Shown one piece after another: positions 14,507-21,524 of a DNA stretch of 53,734 bases (position 1 is its first letter; each line of letters opens with the position of its first letter). The stretch comes from a virus. Under the pieces are notes generated by a model. That model worked only from the letters and a program-made list of their open reading frames with translations, was not told the origin of the DNA and searched no databases. The stretch lies in the IMG/VR virus record IMGVR_UViG_3300037245_000991, positions 1 to 53,734 of that record; one strand, written 5' to 3'. A program made the position numbers and the translations under genes.

Positions 14507-14737
14507 ATGAAAATAGAGAAAACAGGCACGACAGTCAAACTATGGTTGTCGGCTAACGACACCTATAATTGGGCAAATGCCCCAGGCAGGCGGTGGCCAT
14601 GCAGTCAACTAGCTGGGAAACGACTGTTCGCTGAGTTCGATCGGGGTGATCTGGTGGATTATACTGTTGACGATAAAGACGGTGTGGATATACCGGGCGA
14701 TGAGTTCACGGCTATAACCGACGATTATCTTGATTGA
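14507..14737 (+). CDS. Hypothetical early protein
   Basis: 76 aa, beta-rich with an acidic end (YTVDDKDGVDIPGDEF). TTVKLWLSANDTYNWANAPG resembles short conserved phage proteins of unknown role. GGAGA lies before ATG. No function can be assigned. Confidence 0.6.
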   Translation: MKIEKTGTTVKLWLSANDTYNWANAPGRRWPCSQLAGKRLFAEFDRGDLVDYTVDDKDGVDIPGDEFTAITDDYLD

Positions 14738-14750
14738 GGAGAACAGAACG

Positions 14751-14939
14751 ATGAAAGAAGAGAAGATTAACATAGACGACCTCAAGCGTGAGTGTCTAGA
14801 GTGTGGCCAGGAGTTCATCCCAGACGAGTCTGGGCAAGAGTGTTGCGACAACGAGTGTGCGTCGGTGTACTACGGGTGGGATGAGGATGAGAACGACGGC
14901 CATGAATACGACTACGACTGCGATGAGGAGGGGATATGA
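14751..14939 (+). CDS. Acidic zinc-finger protein
   Basis: 62 aa. CLECG and CCDNEC form a Cys4-type site (17-38); the tail is extremely acidic (DEDENDGHEYDYDCDEEG). ATG at 14751 with GAGGAG before it; the next gene overlaps its stop. Role unknown. Confidence 0.6.
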   Translation: MKEEKINIDDLKRECLECGQEFIPDESGQECCDNECASVYYGWDEDENDGHEYDYDCDEEGI

Positions 14940-15145
14940 TAAAGACGTCAATTGAGATTATACAACACGACCACGACGAAACAGATTATCTCAAAGAGAT
15001 TGTATACCGACTTAATATACGGTTTACAACACAAGAGATAATGGAACAACGCTGGGAAATACATTGTCTTGCCATAGCAACAGAGCTTAATGGTACGATT
15101 TTAATTGCCAACAAAGGCCAGATTATGTTTGGTTTTACAGATTGA
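14936..15145 (+). CDS. Hypothetical early protein
   Basis: 69 aa, MIKTSIEIIQHDHDETDYLK, compact alpha/beta. The ATG overlaps the previous stop (ATGA-type), with GAGGAGG in front. No recognised family. Confidence 0.55.
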   Translation: MIKTSIEIIQHDHDETDYLKEIVYRLNIRFTTQEIMEQRWEIHCLAIATELNGTILIANKGQIMFGFTD

Positions 15146-15157
15146 GGATTAGAGACT

Positions 15158-15388
15158 ATGAAACACGACACACACAACACAGAACAGGTCTACATCTGCG
15201 ACGGATGGCCAGCTACGACCGACAGACCAGCGATCCCCTGCGGAGTACTACATCAGGAGTCCACAGTCGCCGTTAGAGAGACGTTCACGGATCAGGGTGT
15301 AGAACGGACTATGTACTGCGATCAGTGTGGCAGCGGGCGTCTGAGGCTCTGCGATGAGACGATGGCGGTCGAGCAGGGACGAGAGTGA
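15158..15388 (+). CDS. Small Cys-containing protein
   Basis: 76 aa. YICDGWPA, IPCGV, CDQCGSGRLRLC: five Cys, several suitably spaced for zinc. ATG follows GAGGATTAGAGACT. Unknown function. Confidence 0.5.
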   Translation: MKHDTHNTEQVYICDGWPATTDRPAIPCGVLHQESTVAVRETFTDQGVERTMYCDQCGSGRLRLCDETMAVEQGRE

Positions 15389-15460
15389 GAGGGAGAGAGT
15401 ACACCGGCCAGAGTGAGTGGTAGTATAATCAATATAATCGTTATAAGTGGAGGCAGAACC

Positions 15461-15604
15461 ATGAGAATAACGTCAATCAACATAGCAGTATTTGTAATCG
15501 TGCCATTTGCTATTTGGCTCGGCTATACTGGTCGAGTCGATTGGTGGGTAATCGGATTTGTTGCAGCGACACATTTTAGTATCGACCTAAAACTGAGGGG
15601 ATAA
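15461..15604 (+). CDS. Small two-helix membrane protein
   Basis: 47 aa with two hydrophobic segments, INIAVFVIVPFAIWLGY and WWVIGFVAATHFSI, separated by TGRVD. GGAGG precedes ATG at 15461; an in-frame start at 15413 has none. Likely inserted in the inner membrane. Role unknown. Confidence 0.55.
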   Translation: MRITSINIAVFVIVPFAIWLGYTGRVDWWVIGFVAATHFSIDLKLRG

Positions 15605-15608
15605 CACA

Positions 15609-15983
15609 ATGAACACACCACCAACCAATATGGACGACGTTATCGACAGTAGAGATGTGATTGAGCGAATCGAGGAGTTAGAAGCGGAACTGGCACCGGC
15701 TATCAACGTCGGTGGAGCAGACGCCGACGAAATCGAGGAACTCACCACACTCAAAGCTCTGGCCGAAGAGGGCGAAGGCTCACCCGACTGGGAATATGGT
15801 GAAACACTGATCCGAGACAGCTACTTCGAGGAGTATGCACAACAACTGGCCGAGGACTGCGGTATGGTGGTCGAGACTGGTTGGCCCAACAACTGCATCG
15901 ACTGGAAACAAGCCGCCGAGGAGCTACAGCAGGACTATATGAGTGTGGAGTTCGACGATGTGGAGTATTGGATTAGGGCATAG
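15609..15983 (+). CDS. Acidic conserved phage protein (SRDVIERIEELE family)
   Basis: 124 aa, acidic. SRDVIERIEELEAEL, PDWEYGETLIRDSYFEEYAQ, CIDWKQAAEELQQDY and VEFDDVEYWIR match a family I recall as common in phages and plasmids of proteobacteria, generally uncharacterised. Acidity and context beside other early genes could fit an anti-restriction role, but no evidence is visible. It pairs with the next gene, also from a family often found beside it. Confidence 0.75.
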   Translation: MNTPPTNMDDVIDSRDVIERIEELEAELAPAINVGGADADEIEELTTLKALAEEGEGSPDWEYGETLIRDSYFEEYAQQLAEDCGMVVETGWPNNCIDWKQAAEELQQDYMSVEFDDVEYWIRA

Positions 15984-16003
15984 AGTATACAGGAGAAACG
16001 ATC

Positions 16004-16198
16004 ATGTTAACCAGGAAACACTACAAGGCAATCGCGGAGATCGTGGAAACCACAACAGAGAAGCACAAGACTGAGGGTTTTGGTTCTTTGTTGTGCAACG
16101 AAGTCCGCAACAGTATTACAATTGAACTTGCCGACTACTTTGCGGCAGACAACCCACAGTTTGACCGGGATCGGTTCCTGGAGGCGTGTGGGTTGTGA
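16004..16198 (+). CDS. Small conserved phage protein (KHYKAIAEIV family)
   Basis: 64 aa. MLTRKHYKAIAEIVET at the start and NPQFDRDRFLEACGL at the end are recurrent in phage early genes; helical throughout. Function unknown. AGGAGA before ATG. Confidence 0.7.
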   Translation: MLTRKHYKAIAEIVETTTEKHKTEGFGSLLCNEVRNSITIELADYFAADNPQFDRDRFLEACGL

Positions 16199-16235
16199 GT
16201 GAGTGAGAGAGTGAGAGAGTATGGAGGATAGAGTG

Positions 16236-16448
16236 ATGAGATACGAAGCAGACTCAGACGCAGCAATGGCATACGACCGGCACAGACGCCAAGAAGAACG
16301 ACGGAGACGAAATCGAGAAGCAGTAAGAAAGAAAGCACGATACGACAAATACATCGAGATTACAGCCGAGGCCCAGATTCTAGGATACACCCTGGTCAAG
16401 CACTGCCCATACTGCAAGAGTATAAAGGCGTGTATGTGCAGCCGATGA
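16236..16448 (+). CDS. Basic protein with C-terminal zinc knuckle
   Basis: 70 aa, with an Arg-rich helix (RHRRQEERRRRNREAVRKKA) and a CPYC...CMC end. ATG at 16236 is chosen because GGAGG lies 7 bp upstream. It may bind nucleic acid, based on charge. A GC-rich hairpin (16464-16481) lies just after it. Confidence 0.55.
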   Translation: MRYEADSDAAMAYDRHRRQEERRRRNREAVRKKARYDKYIEITAEAQILGYTLVKHCPYCKSIKACMCSR

Positions 16449-16550
16449 CCACCCCCAGACCAACCGGGCACGGAGGCCCGGGGCGAGACCAGGAGACCCA
16501 CGTCCGATAACGAGATTTCATTTGTAAAAGAGCAAACAGTTTCAAAACCA

Positions 16551-16579
16551 TTACATATATATATGATATCTTGTATACT
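16551..16579 (+). promoter_or_regulatory. Putative sigma70 promoter
   Basis: TTACAT (16551-16556), exactly 17 bp, TATACT (16574-16579), in an AT-rich gap of 174 bp and 44 bp before the next start codon. Same -10 box as the elements at 17984 and 19651. Confidence 0.5.
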
Positions 16580-16622
16580 TGTTATATATCACACAGGCTA
16601 TTCTTTTATAAAGGAAAATACA

Positions 16623-16958
16623 ATGGAAACAGGAGCAAATAAAATATGGTTGAACGCTGGCCGAACACAATGGTTGTTTGGGGATGGCACTATCAGAGAG
16701 CGTAGACTCTGGCTTGACGACCTTCAAACACAATGGATAGATCGCAGAGGGGTTGTACATACCACTATGAGTACATACGCCCCACTCTCAGACCGAAACC
16801 GATGGCGTGTTCTTCGTCAATATTCGTCTGGATCGTTCACACTGGCCCAATTGGCCTATGAGTATGAGGTGAGTGTTGGGATGGTGTGGCATATCGTATC
16901 AGGTAAAGGATGGCCATTTATCAAAACAACCAAACAGAGTAGGAGGTATGAGAGATGA
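16623..16958 (+). CDS. Orphan helix-turn-helix protein related to HNH gene C-terminus
   Basis: 111 aa. The C-terminal part, WRVLRQYSSGSFTLAQLAYE then SVGMVWHIVSGKGWPFI, closely parallels the tail of the HNH protein encoded at 20988-21524 (RRLLIYQYSTRSFSRKELAT, SLATIDTIVSGKRWPFV). That tail is the DNA-recognition HTH of NUMOD-type homing nucleases. No HNH residues are present, so this is a nuclease remnant or a DNA-binding regulator derived from one. ATG at 16623 follows AAAGGAAAATACA. Confidence 0.65.
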   Translation: METGANKIWLNAGRTQWLFGDGTIRERRLWLDDLQTQWIDRRGVVHTTMSTYAPLSDRNRWRVLRQYSSGSFTLAQLAYEYEVSVGMVWHIVSGKGWPFIKTTKQSRRYER

Positions 16959-17242
16959 GTGAGAGAACAGAGAGGCCGTGGATAGTTCTACGCAACGATC
17001 AAGACGACTGTTTCGATATTGTAGGTGAACAACCAGATGGTTACACTTTCATTTGTGATACGCGGGGCGAGGACAGTGAGGCCAACGCCCAACTCATAGC
17101 CGCCGCACCCGATCTGCTGGCGGCGTGTAAGGAGGTTCGGGAAGATATGCTCTTTGACGCACAAAACAACAATTTAGATGAAGAGCGAGATTTGATGTTT
17201 AATAATATCGAAGCCGCCATAGCCAAAGCCGAGGAGGTGTAA
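16955..17242 (+). CDS. Small conserved phage protein (ANAQLIAAAPDLL family)
   Basis: 95 aa. RPWIVLRND at the start and ANAQLIAAAPDLLAACKEV in the middle are hallmarks of a very common phage early protein family of unknown function. The end is helical (IEAAIAKAEEV). The start overlaps the previous stop (ATGA). Confidence 0.75.
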   Translation: MSERTERPWIVLRNDQDDCFDIVGEQPDGYTFICDTRGEDSEANAQLIAAAPDLLAACKEVREDMLFDAQNNNLDEERDLMFNNIEAAIAKAEEV

Positions 17243-17244
17243 GG

Positions 17245-17403
17245 ATGAAATTTTACAATAGATGGTTACTCGTGATGGGTGTTGTACTCAGTTTCTGTGC
17301 TGTATTTGGCGGTCTGTGTTATGTGGCTACTGTACACCCTATATATTTATGTGTTATTCTTTTTCTCGTGTTTACTTTTATGGTAGCATATTGGATAGAT
17401 TGA
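17245..17403 (+). CDS. Small membrane protein
   Basis: 52 aa with two transmembrane segments: WLLVMGVVLSFCAVFGGLCY and IYLCVILFLVFTFMVAYW. GAGGAGG precedes ATG at 17245. Unknown function; size and topology allow a holin-like or membrane-modifying role, but an early location argues against lysis. Confidence 0.55.
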   Translation: MKFYNRWLLVMGVVLSFCAVFGGLCYVATVHPIYLCVILFLVFTFMVAYWID

Positions 17404-17415
17404 GGAGCCAACCCA

Positions 17416-17931
17416 ATGCCAAGACACAAACTAAAAACCCAGAAAATATGTGACCACCAGAACGGACTCTGTGCCCTGTGCAAACAGCCGATCCCAGAGG
17501 GACCGAACCGGATGTGCTACTACGAACCGAAGAATGTCGTGATCTGCCGGGTGTGCAACGTGGCAGTTCATAACTACGTGCGTCTGATCGAGCCTGGGGG
17601 TGTGTCGGTCGCCGATATGACCACGTTCCTGGAGCAGCCACGGACTGCGGACCCTGCACTTGCAACCAAACACAAGAAGCTGAACCCCGAGCAGTTGGCC
17701 AATAGACTCCTGGCTGCGAAGGGTGGGTGGACTCTGACCTTGGCCGAGCATGACGTGAGAACTGGCGGGTCCGGTCCAGTGATCGACCCTGATACCGAGT
17801 CGGAGTGGGTGAAGACAGAGGACTCACCACCTGATGCGAACGAAGAGAGCCGACAGTCTGATCGTCTGATGGTGGGTGGAGTAATGTGTGAGGTGGTTGA
17901 TGGGGAGTGGGTTCCAATCGAGAGTAAGTGA
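17416..17931 (+). CDS. Zinc-binding protein resembling recombination endonuclease VII / HNH
   Basis: 171 aa. The first 55 residues (ICDHQNGLCALCKQPIPEG, VVICRVCNVAVHNYV) have the paired CxxC and terminal N-H arrangement of endonuclease VII or HNH nucleases. The usual central DH.H catalytic stretch is not clear: NRMCYYEPKN stands in its place. The C-terminal two thirds are charged and unlike known families. Either a divergent nuclease or an inactive zinc protein. GAGGAG is placed before ATG; a promoter-like element follows the gene. Confidence 0.5.
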   Translation: MPRHKLKTQKICDHQNGLCALCKQPIPEGPNRMCYYEPKNVVICRVCNVAVHNYVRLIEPGGVSVADMTTFLEQPRTADPALATKHKKLNPEQLANRLLAAKGGWTLTLAEHDVRTGGSGPVIDPDTESEWVKTEDSPPDANEESRQSDRLMVGGVMCEVVDGEWVPIESK

Positions 17932-17960
17932 GATAAATTCGCAGAATCTGGAGAATTTAG

Positions 17961-17989
17961 TTGGCGAGTGGTCGTTTATGGTGTATACT
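17961..17989 (+). promoter_or_regulatory. Putative sigma70 promoter
   Basis: TTGGCG (17961-17966), 17-bp spacer, TATACT (17984-17989), in a 94-bp gap and about 37 bp before the next ATG. Confidence 0.5.
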
Positions 17990-18025
17990 ATAAGAAACGA
18001 AATTAGAGTAAGGGAGGTAACACAC

Positions 18026-18283
18026 ATGAACACAGTGAACACGAAACTAGTACCACCAATCACGAGCAAGACAACAGTGGGTGAGTTGATCGGCAGCAAT
18101 ATGCGAAGCCACGGACAGACTGCCTTTGTCGGTAGTATTGGTGGGGAGGAAGGGTTGTTCTTGATTACTTATGGGGCGGTTGTGAAGGCAAACCAACCGA
18201 ACCTGACCTGGAACTACAGTGGTAATCGCCGAGGTGTTGTCCACGTTGACCGCTACTGTGACGTGGTTATCACCGAAGAGTAA
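18026..18283 (+). CDS. Hypothetical early protein
   Basis: 85 aa, MNTVNTKLVPPITSKTTVGE, beta-rich. The GGGAGGTAACACACATG leader is nearly the same as the one before the gene at 18312. I extended nothing upstream of ATG 18026, because the promoter-like element lies there. Function unknown. Confidence 0.55.
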   Translation: MNTVNTKLVPPITSKTTVGELIGSNMRSHGQTAFVGSIGGEEGLFLITYGAVVKANQPNLTWNYSGNRRGVVHVDRYCDVVITEE

Positions 18284-18311
18284 ACCGAAACAGAACGAGG
18301 AGGTAACACAC

Positions 18312-18584
18312 ATGGCATCACTACACTGCAAAGACGGAACAGTGGTACAGATCAGTACCGAAACAGAGATAGAGTTGAGGAAGGCGTTCGGGTCAAAACA
18401 AAAGTTGCGACACGGCGACTATGGGTATTATATGGAATGTAAGACCGATCCGTGTGTTGTGTGTAATGTGGACGGTCAACTTCAGGTAGTAAACAATTAC
18501 AGTTTGTGTTGCTTCACACTGTCAAAACATGGCCATCAAAAGTTCGACCGTCGTGGAAACATCTTCGATGATCTGAAGAAGTAA
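18312..18584 (+). CDS. Hypothetical early protein
   Basis: 90 aa; MASLHCKDGTVVQIS, several Cys (CKTDPCVVC, CC), beta-rich. Its leader GGAGGTAACACACATG duplicates that of the gene at 18026. About 120 bp follow without a credible gene (only a 23-codon frame lacking a proper ribosome site). Confidence 0.55.
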   Translation: MASLHCKDGTVVQISTETEIELRKAFGSKQKLRHGDYGYYMECKTDPCVVCNVDGQLQVVNNYSLCCFTLSKHGHQKFDRRGNIFDDLKK

Positions 18585-18706
18585 ACCCACAAAGCCGGGC
18601 TGCATTGGAACGGCATGATCTCGTTTTTGACATGGACCGCCAACCCGAACACGCAGCCTGTGCCTTATGAGTTCGAGAGTGAATGAGTTGAATAGGGGAT
18701 AGAGAG

Positions 18707-18937
18707 ATGAAGATCAAACCAGCGATCAGAGGGCCGAAGAACTATTGTGATTACAGCGAGTTGGCCATCGGGGACACATTCATTTATCATGGAGCACTGT
18801 GGATAAAATCTGACGACACAGGTAGTTTTGAGCAAACAGCCATAAATCTTGCGACAGGTGAGTGGGACTACAACCTATGTGGCATCCAAGTCTTCCCCGT
18901 CGATGCCGTGATAACGTGGACCAAACAGAAGGAGTAG
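18707..18937 (+). CDS. Hypothetical early protein
   Basis: 76 aa, MKIKPAIRGPKNYCDYSELA; SELAIGDTFIYHG and INLATGEWDY suggest a small beta barrel. GGGGATAGAGAG precedes ATG. No function assigned. Confidence 0.55.
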   Translation: MKIKPAIRGPKNYCDYSELAIGDTFIYHGALWIKSDDTGSFEQTAINLATGEWDYNLCGIQVFPVDAVITWTKQKE

Positions 18938-18942
18938 AGAGT

Positions 18943-19077
18943 ATGGACACAGAAGAGACAACCCCACCACTGAACGAAGCAGAGTTAGCAGCACTGGACG
19001 ATCTGTTGAGTGAGAGTGACTGTCCGTGTGGGAGAGATTGTGGGGCGAAAGTGCCAACGAAACGGAGGGCCAAATGA
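18943..19077 (+). CDS. Small acidic protein with Cys cluster
   Basis: 44 aa. Acidic helical half (NEAELAALDDLLSESD), then CPCGRDC and a basic end (KVPTKRRAK). GGAGTAGAGAGT before ATG; the stop overlaps the next start. Possible metal binding. Confidence 0.5.
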   Translation: MDTEETTPPLNEAELAALDDLLSESDCPCGRDCGAKVPTKRRAK

Positions 19078-19175
19078 TCCGTTACATACTAGGACTACTC
19101 ACCGGACTCCTGATCTGTAATTGGAGTCCGGTGTGGGGACAAGTGATGGTTTGGTTGGAGGTAATAGAGAGATGA
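19074..19175 (+). CDS. Very small membrane peptide
   Basis: 33 aa, MIRYILGLLTGLLICNWSPV then an amphipathic end. The ATG overlaps the previous stop and its own stop overlaps the next ATG, so it fits the operon, but a 10-bp perfect stem (19101-19132) lies inside it and may be the conserved feature instead. Confidence 0.4.
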   Translation: MIRYILGLLTGLLICNWSPVWGQVMVWLEVIER

Positions 19176-19342
19176 TATTAGAGATAGTAGTATTGAGTTG
19201 GTTCGCCATACTGTTTCTCATTGGTGTTGGACAATGGATCGCGGATAATAGTGACGCTGATCTGATGCTCGGGGCTATTGTTGCCCTGGGGATACCAACC
19301 CTTATCGCGTTCGTAAGTCTGATCTGGAGGATAGTATCGTGA
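19172..19342 (+). CDS. Small two-helix membrane protein
   Basis: 56 aa; VVLSWFAILFLIGVGQWI and LMLGAIVALGIPTLIAFVSLIW are transmembrane, joined by ADNSDAD. Upstream GGAGG, ATGA overlap. Unknown function. Confidence 0.55.
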   Translation: MILEIVVLSWFAILFLIGVGQWIADNSDADLMLGAIVALGIPTLIAFVSLIWRIVS

Positions 19343-19593
19343 ACCACGACCAATGGAAAGAAGACATGCACGACGGGGTAGTCGCAGCAGAGAGACTGCC
19401 GTTTCCTATCGGGTTTAGTATGATTGAAGCCCGAGCGCTCCACAAATCCATCGATGCCCCCATCGACCCCGAGCGGATGAAGGACGATACAATCTTCAGA
19501 ACGAATGGGGTATGTGGGGTGAATAAAACAGAAAGAATCAACGGGATCGCTGAATCTTTTGCTACGTTAAACCAAGGTAGGGATGGGGGATAG
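19339..19593 (+). CDS. Hypothetical early protein, GTG start
   Basis: 84 aa, starting with GTG that overlaps the previous stop (GTGA) and is preceded by GGAGG. MNHDQWKEDMHDGVVAAERL; ERINGIAESFA. Soluble, charged; no recognised family. Confidence 0.55.
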   Translation: MNHDQWKEDMHDGVVAAERLPFPIGFSMIEARALHKSIDAPIDPERMKDDTIFRTNGVCGVNKTERINGIAESFATLNQGRDGG

Positions 19594-19627
19594 AGCGACA
19601 AGGGGTGTGTTGTTGAGGAAATTTTAG

Positions 19628-19656
19628 TTGCATTTGTGTGGTTTATGTGTTATACT
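19628..19656 (+). promoter_or_regulatory. Putative sigma70 promoter
   Basis: TTGCAT (19628-19633), 17-bp spacer with TGTGT directly before the -10 box, TATACT (19651-19656), 34 bp before the next ATG. Confidence 0.5.
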
Positions 19657-19690
19657 GTATACAGAGAAATACTTTTTGGAGATCAGAGAG

Positions 19691-20059
19691 ATGAGAAAAT
19701 TTGAAGTGAAAGAGTGCGATAACAGATGGGGCGCACAGGTATTCAAGATTGTCGATAACAACCACAACTACCTACACAGTGACGGGGTTGTGTATCCCTG
19801 TGGTGAATACTGGCCCACCCGAGAACAGGCCCAGGCCGTGTTGGATAAGTTCCAGCCTGCTCCTCCGCCGCATGTCTGGACGCATGGGGATGTGTTTGAG
19901 AATAGTGCCGGTGTATTTATTTATTTTGAGCCTTATGGTGGAAAGGTGACTATCAACGTTTTACGCTCCAAAGGCTCTGGCACACCTAACATACAACTGC
20001 CTGGTTCCACCTTCCTCTTCAACATCAAGGACGCCCTCTCTGACCGAGGACTCGTCTGA
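19691..20059 (+). CDS. Hypothetical protein, paralogue of the gene at 20482
   Basis: 122 aa. The C-terminal domain WTHGDVFENSAGVFIYFEPY through LPGSTFLFNIKDAL parallels WEHGDVFLHGDITMIYLTPY through LPEATFLFNIKDKL in the protein at 20482-20988. The N-terminal halves differ, so the shared module is about 60 residues. GGAGATCAGAGAG before ATG; the stop overlaps the next gene. Unknown function. Confidence 0.6.
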   Translation: MRKFEVKECDNRWGAQVFKIVDNNHNYLHSDGVVYPCGEYWPTREQAQAVLDKFQPAPPPHVWTHGDVFENSAGVFIYFEPYGGKVTINVLRSKGSGTPNIQLPGSTFLFNIKDALSDRGLV

Positions 20060-20217
20060 TGTTGAAGCTCCCCGCACAAGCCGTCAAGGCGACAGCCAAG
20101 AAGAAGTTCGATGCGTGGGTAGCGTCGTTGAGTTTGGCCAACGCCTTGGCGGTATCGACGGAGTTGCAACGACTACTCAAGGCTGAGAAGAAGAGACGTA
20201 AAGGGCTAGAGAAATGA
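20059..20217 (+). CDS. Small basic helical protein
   Basis: 52 aa, Lys/Ala/Leu-rich single amphipathic helix (QAVKATAKKKFDAWVASLSL, LQRLLKAEKKRRKG). ATGs overlap at both ends (TGATG, ATGA). Possible DNA- or membrane-contacting peptide; function unknown. Confidence 0.5.
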   Translation: MLKLPAQAVKATAKKKFDAWVASLSLANALAVSTELQRLLKAEKKRRKGLEK

Positions 20218-20456
20218 CACCGATCACGGACCTACAGTGGGAAGCGTACCGCCTGACCAATCAGGAGGGGTTGAGTCTCGAAGACGCAGCCAAGGAGATG
20301 GGGATATCCCCACAAGAATTGAGGTACATCTTGTACTCACTGCGGGCGAGAGAACCTGACCTCTTCACCGACATCAGTAGCGACGGTAGGAGATTCGACC
20401 ACGGTGTTTCGCGGTATGGTGGGTGGTGTGAAGATCAGATTGAAGAACGATTTTAA
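20214..20456 (+). CDS. Helix-turn-helix DNA-binding protein
   Basis: 80 aa. LTNQEGLSLEDAAKEMGISP followed by QELRYILYSLR is a sigma70 region-4-like HTH: a first helix, turn at MGIS, and recognition helix. Candidate transcription regulator of the early block. The ATG overlaps the previous stop. Confidence 0.65.
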   Translation: MTPITDLQWEAYRLTNQEGLSLEDAAKEMGISPQELRYILYSLRAREPDLFTDISSDGRRFDHGVSRYGGWCEDQIEERF

Positions 20457-20481
20457 TAGAAACGATTTAGGAGGCAGAGAG

Positions 20482-20988
20482 ATGAGAAAACTGTCAATAG
20501 ACGAAACATGGGACTACACCAAGCGGATGTGGAAGTGGGTTGCGTTTCAGGTAGAAGTGTTGAAGGATGAGCGGAGTGTGTTCACGTTGAAGAAGGTGTG
20601 GTTGGAAGAGAATGAGCCGGAGTTCACAGGAATGGTAAGTGATTGTTTTTTCTGTCAGAACCGTGTGGGTGACTGTGACACTACCTGCCCCGGATCATTG
20701 GTAGAGAAGGGCTTCAGTTGCTGCAATTTAGCCCATCACTACGAAGACCACCCCGGAGCCTTCTACCGCGAGATACTCCGCCTCGACGCGATCAGGACGG
20801 CCGTGCCACCGGAGCATCAGTGGGAACATGGGGATGTGTTCTTGCACGGTGACATCACTATGATATATCTAACCCCCTACACAGGGCCAGAACTTCGTAG
20901 TATTAGTTGTGAGTGTATGGGGTGTTGTGAACCAAAAAATTATTTACCCGAAGCCACATTCCTCTTCAACATCAAGGACAAACTCTAA
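20482..20988 (+). CDS. Cys-rich hypothetical protein, paralogue of the gene at 19691
   Basis: 168 aa. The N-terminal half has a Cys cluster (CFFCQNRVGDCDTTCPG, CC) that could bind zinc. The C-terminal 60 residues repeat the WxHGDVF...TFLFNIKD module of the protein at 19691-20059. GGAGGCAGAGAG precedes ATG at 20482. Function unknown; the HNH gene at 20988 begins at its stop codon. Confidence 0.6.
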   Translation: MRKLSIDETWDYTKRMWKWVAFQVEVLKDERSVFTLKKVWLEENEPEFTGMVSDCFFCQNRVGDCDTTCPGSLVEKGFSCCNLAHHYEDHPGAFYREILRLDAIRTAVPPEHQWEHGDVFLHGDITMIYLTPYTGPELRSISCECMGCCEPKNYLPEATFLFNIKDKL

Positions 20989-21524
20989 TGAAACAGATAC
21001 CAAGGTTTCCAAACTACTCAGTGACCAAGGACGGTAGGGTGTGGTCGAAGAGACGACATGGAACGCTTGGCGGGTGGATTGTATCTGCAAAAGACTCGTG
21101 GGGATATTTTCGTATTGGTCTTCGGCAAAATGGTAAGCGGCATACATGTAAAGTTCATCGCCTTGTCTTGGAAACCTATGTTGGTCCGTGTCCTGCTGGA
21201 ATGCAGTGCAGACATCTGAATGATGTTAAGACAGACAATTGGCTTGGCAATCTATGTTGGGGAACACCTAAAGAAAATATGCAAGATAGTATACAGAATA
21301 GTACCCATTATTTTTCTGGTACTTTCGGAGAAGAACACCCTCGGTCTAAACTTTCTAATCGAGAGCGACGGTTGTTGATCTATCAATATTCAACAAGGTC
21401 ATTTTCTCGAAAAGAATTGGCCACCCAATACAACATTTCACTAGCTACCATTGATACCATAGTATCAGGTAAGCGGTGGCCCTTCGTTGACGCGAGAAAG
21501 ATAAGGGAGGTTGCTCATGTATAG
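20988..21524 (+). CDS. NUMOD4-type HNH homing endonuclease
   Basis: 178 aa. NUMOD4 start (RFPNYSVTKDGRVWSKRRHG), HNH core (VHRLVLETYVGPCPAGMQCR, HLNDVKTDNWLGNL, WGTPKENM), and a C-terminal HTH (STRSFSRKELATQYNIS, TIVSGKRWPF). This layout matches free-standing homing endonucleases of T4 segment or I-HmuI-like type. Its start overlaps the upstream stop (TAATG), and its stop overlaps the RecG-like start by 8 nt, so it inserted exactly between two genes; the AGGGAGG for the next gene is inside its coding end. Confidence 0.9.
   Translation: MKQIPRFPNYSVTKDGRVWSKRRHGTLGGWIVSAKDSWGYFRIGLRQNGKRHTCKVHRLVLETYVGPCPAGMQCRHLNDVKTDNWLGNLCWGTPKENMQDSIQNSTHYFSGTFGEEHPRSKLSNRERRLLIYQYSTRSFSRKELATQYNISLATIDTIVSGKRWPFVDARKIREVAHV

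Noticed and set aside
18615-18686. 23-codon frame between 18584 and 18707
   Set aside because: No proper ribosome site and no overlap with neighbours; treated as non-coding.
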